Assembly: GCA_020722415.1 (NCBI GenBank) | Contig: DYKV01000011.1 | Span: forward strand, 1-32,304 | Source: Anaerolinea sp. | GTDB taxonomy: Bacteria; Chloroflexota; Anaerolineae; Anaerolineales; UBA4823 | Length of the DNA: 32,304 nt | Direction: 5' to 3' | Shown: piece by piece, positions 1-9,405 of the stretch | Position numbering within the stretch: position 1 is the first letter of the stretch | Layout: each line of letters begins with the position of its first letter | Made by a program: the position numbers and the translations under genes | Notes under the pieces: generated by a model | Database searches by the model: none | What the model was told of the DNA's origin: nothing | Seen by the model: only the letters and a program-made list of their open reading frames with translations

Positions 1-10
1 TTCCCTACAC

Positions 11-37
11 ATCCTGTAAATCTTGTAAATCCTGTCC
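11..37. repeat. 9-bp tandem repeat, three units
   Basis: Three consecutive 9-mers, ATCCTGTAA, ATCTTGTAA and ATCCTGTCC, follow one another without a gap in the intergenic DNA before lipA. The second unit differs from the first at one base and the third at its last two bases. It may continue left of the window. It encodes nothing visible. The last units also supply a TTGTAA hexamer 16 nt before a TATAAA at 45-50, a possible weak lipA promoter that I do not call separately. Confidence 0.7.
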
Positions 38-97
38 ACCCACTTATAAAACGGGTGTAAAATAAGGCAGTTTAACTCTTATTATTTTGAGGTCTCT

Positions 98-1030
98 ATG
101 TCTTTTACACCCACCCGCGATCGCGTTGACCCGCAAGAAGTCAACACCACCCCCCGCCGTCGTCCAGACTGGATCAAAGTCCGCGCTCCATCTGGCGAGA
201 CCTATCAATGGTTGCAAGGTTTAATGCGCAGTAAAGCGCTCCACACCGTTTGCGAAGAAGCCATGTGCCCGAACATGGGCGAATGTTGGGGAGCCGGCAC
301 GGCGACATTTCTAATGATGGGGGATATATGCACACGGACTTGTGGTTTCTGTGATGTAAAACATGGCCGTCCACAATTACTGGATTGGCTAGAGCCAGAA
401 CGAGTCGCCCAGGCAGTGAAAGACATGCAGCTCAAACATGCCGTCATCACCAGTGTAAATCGGGATGATCGTCCCGATGGTGGAGCGCCTATTTTTGCTA
501 TGGTCATCCGTCGTATCCGCCAACTTCTGCCTGGCTGTTCAATTGAAGTCCTAATCCCTGATTTTAAAGGCAGCATCGAAGCCTTAAAAATCGTCATGGA
601 TGCCCGTCCTGAAATCCTCAACCACAACGTCGAGACCGTACCACGGTTATTTAAAAAAGTTCAACCGCAGGATCGTTACGAATGGGCCGCTGCCACCCTA
701 AGCAATGCCAAAAAGCTCGACCCAGATGTACTTACGAAATCCGGTATCATGGTAGGGTTGGGTGAAACTTTTGAAGAAGTTCAAGCTGTGATGCGTGATC
801 AACGCTCGTGGGGTGTAGACATTCTCACCATTGGGCAGTACCTCCAGCCCAGCAAGAAACACCTACCCATTGCGCGCTATTACACCCCAGAGGAATTCAA
901 GACATTGAAGGAGTATGGATTAAGCATCGGCTTTAAGTGGGTCGAAAGCGCCCCACTAGTGCGTTCCTCGTACCATGCCGCAGAACAAGTGCGTTCCCTG
1001 AGCGTTGTCCACCGCCAGCTTTACGGATAA
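98..1030 (+). CDS. lipA: Lipoyl synthase (radical SAM)
   Basis: Inserts two sulfur atoms into a protein-bound octanoyl group to make the lipoyl cofactor of 2-oxoacid dehydrogenases and the glycine cleavage system; a cytosolic enzyme. Both iron-sulfur sites are visible. The auxiliary cluster is C52-x4-C57-x5-C63 and the radical-SAM cluster is C78-x3-C82-x2-C85 (CTRTCGFC). The C-terminal R-S-S-Y-H motif at 289-293 supplies the serine ligand typical of LipA. At 310 residues it is of ordinary family length. The ATG at 98 has GAGG 5 nt upstream. It stands alone on the plus strand and converges on the peptidase gene; no lipB or other lipoylation gene is in the window. The family assignment is firm. 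Confidence 0.96.
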   Translation: MSFTPTRDRVDPQEVNTTPRRRPDWIKVRAPSGETYQWLQGLMRSKALHTVCEEAMCPNMGECWGAGTATFLMMGDICTRTCGFCDVKHGRPQLLDWLEPERVAQAVKDMQLKHAVITSVNRDDRPDGGAPIFAMVIRRIRQLLPGCSIEVLIPDFKGSIEALKIVMDARPEILNHNVETVPRLFKKVQPQDRYEWAAATLSNAKKLDPDVLTKSGIMVGLGETFEEVQAVMRDQRSWGVDILTIGQYLQPSKKHLPIARYYTPEEFKTLKEYGLSIGFKWVESAPLVRSSYHAAEQVRSLSVVHRQLYG

Positions 1031-1096
1031 ATTTCTCACGCGCCACAATCCCAATATATCTCCTATAATGCTAGAGGTCTAAGGCGGAGCAGCTTC

Positions 1097-2290
1097 TTAC
1101 CCCTCCACAACAATCAACTCCTTTTGTGGTTTGGTGAGGAACTCGACTCCCTCGTCGGTAACCAATACATCTTCCTCCAACCCCATATACCCATAGCCTT
1201 CGACCAATAATCCCGGTTCAATCGTATAGACTTGTCCGCTTTCGAGCCTTTTTTTCGGGGCATCCCCATACCGTTCCCAAAGAGGTCCTAACATCCCTCC
1301 ACCATCATGTGCACGCCGGCCAAGCTGATGACCGGTTCCATAAAGATATTCAGGATAACCTGCAGCCAGCACCACCTGACGGGCAGCGTCATCCACCTCA
1401 TATCCGCTAACACCGGGGCGCATAGCTTGGGCAGCCGCTTCGACCGCTTTGACCACTGTATCAAACCCCCGCTGAACCTCTTCTGGCGGGTGTTTTTCAC
1501 CGGCTTTACAAAAATACATCACCCGTTGAATATCAGAACAGAAACCGTCTTTTTTCACCCCAAAATCAAAATGCAAAATATGACCAGGCTGCACTCTGAT
1601 ATCGGTCGGGGCAGCATGACCGACCGGAGAGTCAGGTCCGCTATTCACAGCCGGGCAATTTTCAGCACTCCACCCTTCCACACAACCTCGCTGAACCAGG
1701 CGTTGTTTCATGAAGTTAGCTATTTCTCTTTCACTCATCCCAATCCGTACATACGAAAACGTCTCGGCAAATATCGCTTCTGTTTCCTGAATTGCCGCTC
1801 GAATGCGGGCTACCTCTGCGTTCGTTTTCCTTCCATTTACCGCATTGATCACATCTTCAGCCGAACAGAAGCGATCCGCATAAGGTGTCCCTTCCAAGAA
1901 TTGAGTAAGCTTCTGGTACATAGCATGAGTTAACCCATCTGCTAAAGGGTCATTAGAGGAAAAATTGAGCGCGATCTGGCGCGGATTTAGACGTTGTAAA
2001 ACCTCCCGCAAAGGTTCGCTAATTCCATAATGGTAAGGAATAATCTCACTATAAACCCCTAATTTACGCACATTTTCAGCCTCAAAATGCCCAACAATCG
2101 CGATCCGCTCACCGTTTTGGGTTAATATCAACGCACTCTGCCAAGTCAAATCACCTTCCCCAAAAATCAGCAGCAAGATGGGGTCAGCCATTAAACTGGT
2201 CTCCCGCACAAAGGTCAACCAGACATCCACATCCTTCTCCTGTAAAATTTTTACCGCTTGATCTACTTTTTCCTGAACTAAGCTAGCCAT
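1097..2290 (-). CDS. M24 family metallopeptidase (Xaa-Pro peptidase-like)
   Basis: Probable cytosolic metallo-aminopeptidase or dipeptidase of the Xaa-Pro (PepP/PepQ) type. The N-terminal creatinase-like domain covers roughly residues 1-155 and the pita-bread catalytic domain about 160-395. The five metal ligands expected of the family are in order: D242, D253, H321, E358 and E372. The H-x-L-G-R-R-A-H-D-G stretch after H321 is typical of the family. There is no signal peptide. The ATG at 2290 has GGGAGG 6 nt upstream, which lies in the last codons of the preceding exonuclease gene. The two genes are 3 nt apart and are very probably co-transcribed. Exact substrate (Xaa-Pro dipeptides or longer peptides) cannot be told from the sequence, so I give no symbol. 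Confidence 0.88.
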   Translation of the reverse strand: MASLVQEKVDQAVKILQEKDVDVWLTFVRETSLMADPILLLIFGEGDLTWQSALILTQNGERIAIVGHFEAENVRKLGVYSEIIPYHYGISEPLREVLQRLNPRQIALNFSSNDPLADGLTHAMYQKLTQFLEGTPYADRFCSAEDVINAVNGRKTNAEVARIRAAIQETEAIFAETFSYVRIGMSEREIANFMKQRLVQRGCVEGWSAENCPAVNSGPDSPVGHAAPTDIRVQPGHILHFDFGVKKDGFCSDIQRVMYFCKAGEKHPPEEVQRGFDTVVKAVEAAAQAMRPGVSGYEVDDAARQVVLAAGYPEYLYGTGHQLGRRAHDGGGMLGPLWERYGDAPKKRLESGQVYTIEPGLLVEGYGYMGLEEDVLVTDEGVEFLTKPQKELIVVEG

Positions 2291-2293
2291 TCA

Positions 2294-3091
2294 TTACCTC
2301 CCGGATAAAATTGATATAATGCGATCTAAACGAAAGTTGCGCTTATCTTGACGGAGATGACAATAAGCCGCAAGATAAACCGTATCAGAAACTACAAAAA
2401 CTTCTTCTGGGCGAATCAAACGCCGGGTCTCCGTGCCATTTCGATCTAGGTACAATATCTCGATATCAATTTGTTGCTCAATAGCTTCCTTTATAAGCAA
2501 TGGGATTTGGATTTCAGCGACAAGCTGTCCCTGCGGGTAAAAAGTCTGGATGAATTGTTCCGCTTCTATATTCAGAGTGTGCCGAAAATATTGCCAGACT
2601 TTAAATGTGGTCAATGCATCTGCTAATGCCCGATGGGTGTCTTTAACATCCAGCTCCAACTGGGACGCAATCGCCCCTAAACTATTTGATCTAAACCAGC
2701 CAAAATTGCGGGCAATGGTTAAAGTATCAATCACTCCATCGAATTGTACCGGTTTACCCAAACGGGATAATTCCATTACCAGAAATCCCAAATCAAAAGG
2801 TGCGTTATGACATATAAATACGCGCTTCTCTAAACGGGCGAGGATCTCATCGGCAATCTCAGCAAATAGCGGTGCATCAGCCAGCATTTCATCTGATAAT
2901 CCATTCACTGCAGACGCACCAGCAGAAATAGGCCGCTGAGGATTCACCAGACTGCTATATGTTGCTTCTATTTGATCCCCTTGCGCCAAAACCAAACCTA
3001 TTTCACAGATCCGATCTCCGAAGCGCGGATATAATCCAGTGGTTTCGACATCTAACACAACATATCGCTGCCGATTTTCTTCAGAGCTCAT
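2294..3091 (-). CDS. DEDDh 3'-5' exonuclease fused to a WYL-like domain
   Basis: The N-terminal domain (about residues 8-172) is a DnaQ/PolC-epsilon-type exonuclease. ExoI is D14-V-E16-T-T-G, ExoII ends in D100 of HNAPFD, and ExoIII is H153-R-A-L-A-D158, so all four acidic residues and the histidine are present. The C-terminal part (about 195-265) is not polymerase-like. It resembles a WYL domain, a ligand-sensing fold often found in regulators of DNA-damage and phage-defence genes: ILYLDRNG, then R-x-x-x-P, then YLAAYCH and F-R-L-D-R-I. The gene lacks a clear Shine-Dalgarno sequence before its ATG and is followed 3 nt later by the peptidase. Role as proofreading subunit or as a repair or signalling nuclease is open. 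The exonuclease call is strong, the WYL call is by motif only. Confidence 0.85.
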   Translation of the reverse strand: MSSEENRQRYVVLDVETTGLYPRFGDRICEIGLVLAQGDQIEATYSSLVNPQRPISAGASAVNGLSDEMLADAPLFAEIADEILARLEKRVFICHNAPFDLGFLVMELSRLGKPVQFDGVIDTLTIARNFGWFRSNSLGAIASQLELDVKDTHRALADALTTFKVWQYFRHTLNIEAEQFIQTFYPQGQLVAEIQIPLLIKEAIEQQIDIEILYLDRNGTETRRLIRPEEVFVVSDTVYLAAYCHLRQDKRNFRLDRIISILSGR

Positions 3092-3245
3092 TTCAGCAAT
3101 TTTAACTCAAATCCTGCAGAGCTATAATCAGAGGTGGATTTAGTTATTCTGCACTTCTGGCCGGAATCTTTCCAAAAATATTGTGACATATACCTACCCC
3201 CCTGGAGAAACTTATCCATGTTTCCCCCCGACTAAACCCCGCTCC

Positions 3246-3306
3246 TACGAGGGCTTGTTCCTTAACAAACGGCAAACAGTTTTTCTCGGAACTTAAAGCC
3301 CTCGTA
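3246..3306. repeat. Long imperfect inverted repeat between nuoN and the exonuclease gene
   Basis: TACGAGGGCTT (3246-3256) is the perfect reverse complement of 3296-3306. GTTCC (3257-3261) continues the stem against GGAAC (3288-3292), leaving a 3-nt bulge (3293-3295) and a 26-nt loop. The sequence continuing from it on the minus strand contains GTAGGAGCGGGGTTTAG and a G-run, similar in style to dispersed intergenic repeats of Chloroflexota and cyanobacteria. It lies in a 247-nt spacer that holds no convincing gene. It could be a transcript-end structure for the nuo operon, a small structured RNA or a repeat unit; there is no T-tract, so I do not call a terminator. Confidence 0.55.
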
Positions 3307-3338
3307 ATAAGGATATCACCAATCAACCTGTAGTATTG

Positions 3339-4787
3339 CTATAATCCGCTCTGCAAAGTTGCTTGGGCTGCCCATTGCAGCAAAGGGGTTGCAAACAGAC
3401 TCAGCACAACCACCAGTACCGCCGTGGCACCAGCAGCCACTTTCAGCCAAATATCGCCCTCTACTACGGGTTCGCCATCCTGCATATACATGATCACCAC
3501 TACCCGCAAGTAGTAATATGCAGAGACAAGCGAAGTTAACACGGCAATGATTGCTAAACCGATAAATCCACCTTCCAGTACAGAGCGGAACAAATAAAAC
3601 TTACCTAAAAATCCCAAAGTAGGTGGCACCCCCGTAAAAGAAAGCATAAATACCGTCATTGCGGCTGCCCAAGCCGGATATTTTTTGCCCAGCCCTGCGT
3701 AATCCTGTAACAACAATCCCCGTCCTTCGCTTTTTTCTAATGCAATCACCACCGACCAAGCCCCGAAATTAGTTAAAGCATAAGCCAGTAAATAAAATAA
3801 AGCAGCCGAAACCGCATCAATCGCAGCACTACCTTTCCCGAAAGTGACCACTGCCATTAAAATATAACCGGCGTGAGCAATGCTCGAATATGCTAGCATA
3901 CGTTTAATATTATTTTGGGCAATTGCCACAATATTTCCCAATATCATCGTTAAAGCTGAGATCAGCCATAGTATCGGTACCAAGGATACCGAGAGGTAAG
4001 GAAAAGCCGACACGAAAATACGCAATAGGGCAGCGAATCCTGCCGCTTTTGCGCCGACAGCCATGAAAGAAGTAACCGGAGAGGGAGAACCTTGATACAC
4101 ATCAGGGGTCCACATGTGAAACGGGACTGCAGCTACTTTGAAACCGAAGCCTACCATTATCAACGCAGCCCCAATGGTCAAAAGCACCATTGCTGCTTTC
4201 CCAGCTACAACCGCCTGAATTATCTCAACAATAGCCGTGCTGCCTGTCGCGCCATATACTAATGCCACCCCATAAACGACAAAACCACCGGAAAATGCGC
4301 CGAGGATAAAATATTTCAAGGCTGCCTCTTCAGAATCCAAACGAGGTCGAGCAAAGCCGGCTAAAACATACAAAGGAATCGATAACAATTCCAACGCCAA
4401 AAAAATAATAATCAAGTCTGCCGCGATTCCCATAAGCATCATGCCGCTGATTGAGAACAACATCAGCGTGTAATATTCACTGCGATCAATATTATTGCGT
4501 TTTAAAAATCCATAAGCCAGGGCAATCGCCAATAATCCACTGGCCAAGAAGAGAGTATTTAGGAAAGCACTAAAACCATCAACAATCACCATCCCATTAA
4601 AGGCGACCAGATGCCGATTATACTGCGGCAATGTAAAATATAATGCGAAAATCAATCCCAATGCCGCCAGCGCCGCAGTAATCCCTTTGCGGTCACGTGG
4701 AATGACAATATCCACCAATACCAAAACGACTGCCCAGGTCGAAATCACCACCAGAGGAAGAATGGCGAAAAGATCATCCCATTTCAT
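3339..4787 (-). CDS. nuoN: NADH-quinone oxidoreductase subunit N
   Basis: Antiporter-like proton-channel subunit of complex I, located in the membrane arm next to NuoM. At 482 residues with about 14 hydrophobic segments it matches the family. The conserved glutamate in LALELLSIPLYVL, the lysine in AALKYFILGAF, and the WTPDVYQGSPSPVTSF stretch with a downstream lysine (AKAAGF) are all visible. The ATG at 4787 has GAGG about 6 nt upstream. It is the last gene of the operon. A 68-nt spacer separates it from nuoM, longer than most junctions here but with no sign of a terminator. The reading frame is intact. Confidence 0.96.
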   Translation of the reverse strand: MKWDDLFAILPLVVISTWAVVLVLVDIVIPRDRKGITAALAALGLIFALYFTLPQYNRHLVAFNGMVIVDGFSAFLNTLFLASGLLAIALAYGFLKRNNIDRSEYYTLMLFSISGMMLMGIAADLIIIFLALELLSIPLYVLAGFARPRLDSEEAALKYFILGAFSGGFVVYGVALVYGATGSTAIVEIIQAVVAGKAAMVLLTIGAALIMVGFGFKVAAVPFHMWTPDVYQGSPSPVTSFMAVGAKAAGFAALLRIFVSAFPYLSVSLVPILWLISALTMILGNIVAIAQNNIKRMLAYSSIAHAGYILMAVVTFGKGSAAIDAVSAALFYLLAYALTNFGAWSVVIALEKSEGRGLLLQDYAGLGKKYPAWAAAMTVFMLSFTGVPPTLGFLGKFYLFRSVLEGGFIGLAIIAVLTSLVSAYYYLRVVVIMYMQDGEPVVEGDIWLKVAAGATAVLVVVLSLFATPLLQWAAQATLQSGL

Positions 4788-4855
4788 AGCATTCCTCGAT
4801 AAGCGATAATAATTCTCTCTCTAGAATTCATCCTCTACTCCCAATCCAGTCTGTA

Positions 4856-6376
4856 TTATGGCAACCACGCTACCGCGCCACCCAATCCAGATAATAACTT
4901 CATCACCGCTGGAGCCATCAAATTAAAGAAGGGGCGTGGATATAAACCAATCCAAAAGATCATAACGATCAACGGCAGCAAAGTTACGATTTCCCGCCAG
5001 TTCAAATCCTTTAGTTTTTGATTTTCTTCCTTATCCACTGGTCCAAGGAATAATTTCTGAAACATAAACAACATATAAACCGCCGCCAAAATAACCCCGC
5101 TTGCCGCAAAAGCTGCATATAAGTAAGAGCCCAACGCACCGCCCATTTGTCCAGCTTGCCATGCACCAAGCAGGATCGTAAATTCACCAACAAAACCATT
5201 CAATCCGGGCAGCCCCATTGAGGACAAAGTGACAATTAAGGTTAAAGCTCCATAAATGGGCATGACTTTCCATAAGCCGCCAAAAGCATCCATATCACGA
5301 GTATGCCGGCGTTCATAGATCATCCCTACGATTAAAAACAAAGCACCGGTGCTCAGACCATGGTTGATCATTTGTAAAATCCCGCCTTGGATGCCTTGTG
5401 GATTAAGGGCAAATAAACCGAGCATAACAAAGCCCAAATGGCTTACCGATGAATAAGCCACTAATTTTTTGACATCTTTCTGGGCATAGGAAACTGCCGC
5501 ACCATAAATGATCCCAATCACCGCTAACAGTGCCATCCACGGAGCTAGTTTCACCGCCGCAACGGGAAACAGGGAAAGGTTGAAACGCAAAAACCCATAA
5601 GTCCCCATCTTCAGCAAGACACCAGCCAAGATAACCGAACCAGCGGTAGGAGCCTCGACATGAGCATCTGGTAACCAGGAATGCAGTGGCCACATTGGGA
5701 CTTTAATGGCAAAAGCGGCAGCAAAAGCTAAGAACAGCCAGGTTTGAAGGTTGGGGGGAATATTATCTGTCGCAATTAATTCGGGCAGGGAAAAAGTCCC
5801 CGCATAAATGCCTAACCATAAAATCGCCAACAACATCAAAATTGAGCCGGCCATGGTGTACAGGAAGAATTTAATCGCCGCATACATTCGTCGCGGGCCA
5901 CCCCAAATGCCAATCAAGAAATACATCGGCACCAGGGTAAATTCCCAAAAAATGTAAAACAGGAATAAGTCCAATGCTAAAAACACCCCCACCATTCCCG
6001 CTTCCAAAAGCAGGAAGAAGATCATAAATTCTTTTACCCGATCTTCGATAGCTGTCCAGGTGCTTAAGATCGAGATAGGGGTAAGGAAAGTGGTCAATAG
6101 CAGCAGTAATATGCTCAAGCCATCCACGCCTAATTGGTAGGAGATATTCCAGCCTGCGACTTGAATCCAGGAACGTTTAATTTCCAACTGCATATCTGGA
6201 TTAGCTGCTTGAAATTGAGCTAGGACAAAAAGAGAAATGATAAAAGTCACCAATGAGGTGATTAGTGCAATCCAACGCACGAGATTTTTCTGCTCTCCAT
6301 TGACGAAAAGCAAGATCAAGACTCCCAACAAGGGGAAAAATGTGACCAGTGTTAGGGGATGAAAAATCAAATCCAT
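4856..6376 (-). CDS. nuoM: NADH-quinone oxidoreductase subunit M
   Basis: Antiporter-like membrane subunit of complex I that carries one of the proton paths. The 506-residue protein is almost wholly hydrophobic. The channel glutamate ([18 protein letters not shown]), a lysine in [13 protein letters not shown], and the block [17 protein letters not shown] followed by LLKMGTYG are conserved and in the right order. The ATG at 6376 has GAGG 7 nt upstream, in the 28-nt spacer after nuoL. It lies between nuoL and nuoN, as in most bacterial nuo operons. Confidence 0.97.
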   Translation of the reverse strand: MDLIFHPLTLVTFFPLLGVLILLFVNGEQKNLVRWIALITSLVTFIISLFVLAQFQAANPDMQLEIKRSWIQVAGWNISYQLGVDGLSILLLLLTTFLTPISILSTWTAIEDRVKEFMIFFLLLEAGMVGVFLALDLFLFYIFWEFTLVPMYFLIGIWGGPRRMYAAIKFFLYTMAGSILMLLAILWLGIYAGTFSLPELIATDNIPPNLQTWLFLAFAAAFAIKVPMWPLHSWLPDAHVEAPTAGSVILAGVLLKMGTYGFLRFNLSLFPVAAVKLAPWMALLAVIGIIYGAAVSYAQKDVKKLVAYSSVSHLGFVMLGLFALNPQGIQGGILQMINHGLSTGALFLIVGMIYERRHTRDMDAFGGLWKVMPIYGALTLIVTLSSMGLPGLNGFVGEFTILLGAWQAGQMGGALGSYLYAAFAASGVILAAVYMLFMFQKLFLGPVDKEENQKLKDLNWREIVTLLPLIVMIFWIGLYPRPFFNLMAPAVMKLLSGLGGAVAWLP

Positions 6377-6404
6377 GGTCTATCCTCGGTTCGTTAAAAT
6401 TTGC

Positions 6405-8534
6405 TTATTTCAAGATGACAATCAAATAGCCTAAGATAAAAACAACACCAATAAACACAGCCATAGCATAATTACGAACATAGCCGGTCTGTACGCGGCG
6501 TAACTGCCCAGAGCTCCAATTGGTCAATCGCGCTAATCCATTAGCGGTGGCATCAATGATCCCTAAGTCAATTTGCACAGCCAATAACTTCGTCCCTTTT
6601 TTGAAAGTGCCAGCGATAACCGTATCATGGAACCAATCATGCCAAAAACGCCAATCTACGACATCGGCAAGCCATTGAGACAGGGCTTGATAAGGGTGGA
6701 TGACCAGAACGCCATACAATTCATCTACCCAATACTTATGGTTTAGCACGGAGAAGACCGGACCTAAAGCGCTTTCTAACGGATCTTTGTATGCCTGCGG
6801 CTCACCTCTGAGGGACTTTTGGACCAAGATATAATATAACCAATATCCTATTCCTATCCCTAACAACGCCAGTAAGGTTGACATTCCTGCCACTTGTAAT
6901 GAGAATGGTGGCATTTCTTCTCCAAGTACAGTGAGGGGTTTATATTCGATAGTATGTTCCAGCCAATGCCCAAATGTTTCAATATGGGGCAGGTTTAAAA
7001 ATCCACCAAATCCGGCTAATGCCGCTAAAACGATCAATGGGATAGTCATCAGTTGTGGGCTTTCACTGGCGTGAGCAACAGCATCTGTGCGTGGCTCCCC
7101 AAAGAACACCATGAAGATCTGCCGAGCCATATAGAAAGCTGTAAAGAAAGCCGCTACAGCAAGTATCCAATAAATGCGTTTATCAATATTGCTGGCATTG
7201 AGCAGAATCTCATCCTTCGACCAAAATCCAGCCAATGGCACGATCCCAGCCAAAGCCAACGCCCCGATTAAATACACCCAAAAAGTGGTCGGCATACGGG
7301 TGCGTAAACCACCCATATTGCGCATGTCTTGCGGGTCAAGATGGTGATCTTCCTGTAAGCCACCTTTGTGGTGCAACTGCGCATGTAATCCGCGTTCAAC
7401 TCCTTGGATCACCGACCCAGCTGAAAGGAACAATAGCGCCTTAAAAAATGCATGGGTCACTAAATGAAACATTCCAGCAGTAAAAGCGCCCATACCCACT
7501 GCGGTTACCATAAAACCTAGTTGACTGATAGTCGAATAGGCTAGCACTTTTTTAATGTCGAACTGCCCTACAGCAATTGTTGCCGCAAAAAGGGCAGTCA
7601 GTGCCCCAACCCAACTAACCAGCGTACGGGCTTCTGGCATAACAGCATAAAATGGATAAGAGCGGGCAATCAAATAAACACCTGCGGTCACCATCGTGGC
7701 AGCATGGATTAATGCCGAAACCGGTGTCGGACCAGCCATAGCGTCCGGCAGCCAAACATACAACGGTAATTGAGCTGATTTACCGGTCACCCCTAACAAC
7801 ATGAAAACAGTGATAAACAGGATGCCATAAGGTAAAACTGTAGCCACTTGTTTTATCTGGGGAAAAATTTCATCGAATTCGAAGCTATGAAATAATCCGA
7901 AGATCGTGAATGCAGCGAGGAGGAAACCAAAATCGCCAATTCGGTTGGTGATGAAAGCCTTTTTACCAGCCAAGGCGTTGCCGATTCCGTCTTTCCCCTT
8001 ATCATACCAGAACCCGATCAACAAGTATGAACAAAGGCCTACACCTTCCCAACCAACAAAAAGCATCAGATAATTATCAGCGCTCACCAATATCATCATT
8101 GCTAGGATAAACAAGTTAAAAAAGACAAAAAAGCGCTGATAGCGGCTTGGATCGCCGTTTATGCGAACATCATCATGCATATAAGCAATAGCATAAACGT
8201 GGATAAGGAAACCCACACCCGAAACCACTAACATCATCGTCACCGATAAAGTATCCACCTTAATCCCCCAATGCAGATTGAGGTTAGCTATGGTGATCCA
8301 ATCTGCTAAACGGATAACCGTTCCTTCTGGATGAATACCTAAAGAGACAAGTTGTAAAAAAGAGATAATAAAGGTTAATCCAACCGCACCACTGGCAACC
8401 CATCCAATTTGTTTCTCCTGCATCCGGCTGCCAAAGGCAATGTTAATCAGCAATCCAAGTAATGGGAAGATTAAGATCAGCGGTACAAGCGCAAAAAATT
8501 GAAATCCAGTCGCTCCAACGTCACTCAGTAGCAT
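6405..8534 (-). CDS. nuoL: NADH-quinone oxidoreductase subunit L
   Basis: Distal antiporter-like subunit of the complex I membrane arm, including the long lateral helix. At 709 residues it is longer than the roughly 610 residues of the E. coli protein. The extra length lies after about residue 500 and includes loops such as that following the FFGEPR segment. Key channel residues are present: the glutamate in FVGWEGVGLCSYLLIG, KAFITNRIGDFGFLL, and PDAMAGPTPVSALIHAATMV. The C-terminal segment carries the amphipathic helix and a last transmembrane segment ending in YLIVILK. ATG at 8534 with GGAGA 6-7 nt upstream; 14 nt follow nuoK. Confidence 0.97.
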   Translation of the reverse strand: MLLSDVGATGFQFFALVPLILIFPLLGLLINIAFGSRMQEKQIGWVASGAVGLTFIISFLQLVSLGIHPEGTVIRLADWITIANLNLHWGIKVDTLSVTMMLVVSGVGFLIHVYAIAYMHDDVRINGDPSRYQRFFVFFNLFILAMMILVSADNYLMLFVGWEGVGLCSYLLIGFWYDKGKDGIGNALAGKKAFITNRIGDFGFLLAAFTIFGLFHSFEFDEIFPQIKQVATVLPYGILFITVFMLLGVTGKSAQLPLYVWLPDAMAGPTPVSALIHAATMVTAGVYLIARSYPFYAVMPEARTLVSWVGALTALFAATIAVGQFDIKKVLAYSTISQLGFMVTAVGMGAFTAGMFHLVTHAFFKALLFLSAGSVIQGVERGLHAQLHHKGGLQEDHHLDPQDMRNMGGLRTRMPTTFWVYLIGALALAGIVPLAGFWSKDEILLNASNIDKRIYWILAVAAFFTAFYMARQIFMVFFGEPRTDAVAHASESPQLMTIPLIVLAALAGFGGFLNLPHIETFGHWLEHTIEYKPLTVLGEEMPPFSLQVAGMSTLLALLGIGIGYWLYYILVQKSLRGEPQAYKDPLESALGPVFSVLNHKYWVDELYGVLVIHPYQALSQWLADVVDWRFWHDWFHDTVIAGTFKKGTKLLAVQIDLGIIDATANGLARLTNWSSGQLRRVQTGYVRNYAMAVFIGVVFILGYLIVILK

Positions 8535-8548
8535 AAGCTTCTCCGCTT

Positions 8549-8851
8549 TTAGCCTTTCATAGAATTCATTTGATCAATATCAATGCTCTGTTTCGTTTCA
8601 AAAATAGCCACAATCAGAGCCAACCCCACTGCCACTTCCGCAGCCGCCACCGCCATGACAAAAAAAACAAATATCTGGCCGTTTATGGTAGCATGCATAC
8701 GGGCAAATGAGACGAATGCCAAATTCGCTGCATTCAACATCAATTCGACAGACATGAAGATGATAATGGCATTCCGGCGAATAAGCACTCCCATGGCTCC
8801 CATGGAAAAGAGAATTGCTGATAAAGTCAAGTAGTAATATTCGGGTAACAA
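8549..8851 (-). CDS. nuoK: NADH-quinone oxidoreductase subunit K (TTG start)
   Basis: Small membrane subunit of complex I with three transmembrane helices. The conserved glutamates of helices 2 and 3 are in [16 protein letters not shown] and [12 protein letters not shown] place the start at the TTG at 8851, giving [15 protein letters not shown] and exactly 100 residues, the usual NuoK length. A full AGGAGG (8858-8863) lies 6 nt before it. A GTG at 8866 opens the same frame but overlaps that ribosome-binding site, and its five extra residues have no counterpart in the family. Sits between nuoJ and nuoL. Confidence 0.95.
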   Translation of the reverse strand: MLPEYYYLTLSAILFSMGAMGVLIRRNAIIIFMSVELMLNAANLAFVSFARMHATINGQIFVFFVMAVAAAEVAVGLALIVAIFETKQSIDIDQMNSMKG

Positions 8852-8871
8852 AATAAACCTCCTCACATCAT

Positions 8872-9381
8872 TTAACGCTTCATTTTCTTCTTGGTCAGTA
8901 CAATTGCCCCGATCATCGCTACCAGTAACAATAGCGATATGATTTCAAAGGGCAATACATACTTGTCAAAAAGAATTTCTCCCACTTGCCCGGGATTACC
9001 GAATCCGTCAATGATTTCAATGGGTTGGGGAAAGGAATGTAGATGAGTGAAAATCAAGTATAGCGATTCAAGAATAAGCAAAGCCCCCAATCCCATACCA
9101 AGCGGTCGCATCCACCAACTAGCTGGTGTTCGGCCGGTTTGTTCAGCTCCTAAAAGCATAATCACAAAAATGAAGAGGACCATGATCGCGCCCGCATAGA
9201 CCGTAATCTGAGTTAAGGCAATAAAAGGAGCGCCTAGAATTAAATAATAAACAGCAATTGCGGAGAAATTGATGATCAGGAACAAAGCTGAGTAAATTGC
9301 ATTACGACTAAACAGCATTCCAGCTGCCGAAAGAATTGCCACAACTGCTAACCCAAGAAAAAGAATGATATCTATACTCAT
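8872..9381 (-). CDS. nuoJ: NADH-quinone oxidoreductase subunit J
   Basis: Membrane subunit of complex I at the junction between the peripheral and the pumping arms. The 169-residue protein has five hydrophobic segments. Helix 3, which contains the pi-bulge region, is recognisable as [20 protein letters not shown], the most conserved part of the family. The C terminus ends in a basic KKKMKR tail. ATG at 9381 is preceded by GAGGTGTAG. It is 24 nt from nuoI and 20 nt from the nuoK TTG. Confidence 0.96.
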   Translation of the reverse strand: MSIDIILFLGLAVVAILSAAGMLFSRNAIYSALFLIINFSAIAVYYLILGAPFIALTQITVYAGAIMVLFIFVIMLLGAEQTGRTPASWWMRPLGMGLGALLILESLYLIFTHLHSFPQPIEIIDGFGNPGQVGEILFDKYVLPFEIISLLLLVAMIGAIVLTKKKMKR

Positions 9382-9405
9382 CTACACCTCATTTGGCAAG
9401 CGATA

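Noticed and set aside
1031-1096. Bidirectional terminator between lipA and the peptidase gene
   Set aside because: Expected for convergent genes, but I see no stem with a T-tract in these 66 nt.
1307-1933. 208-codon plus-strand frame opposite the M24 peptidase
   Set aside because: Lies wholly antisense to a gene with all five metal ligands; residue composition (H, R, F, S rich) is that of a shadow frame.
3144-3326. 60-codon minus-strand frame in the nuoN-exonuclease spacer
   Set aside because: No ribosome-binding site, no family features, and it runs through the inverted repeat; composition looks non-coding.
8852-8866. GTG start of nuoK at 8866
   Set aside because: It overlaps the AGGAGG that serves the TTG at 8851, and NuoK proteins begin close to that TTG.
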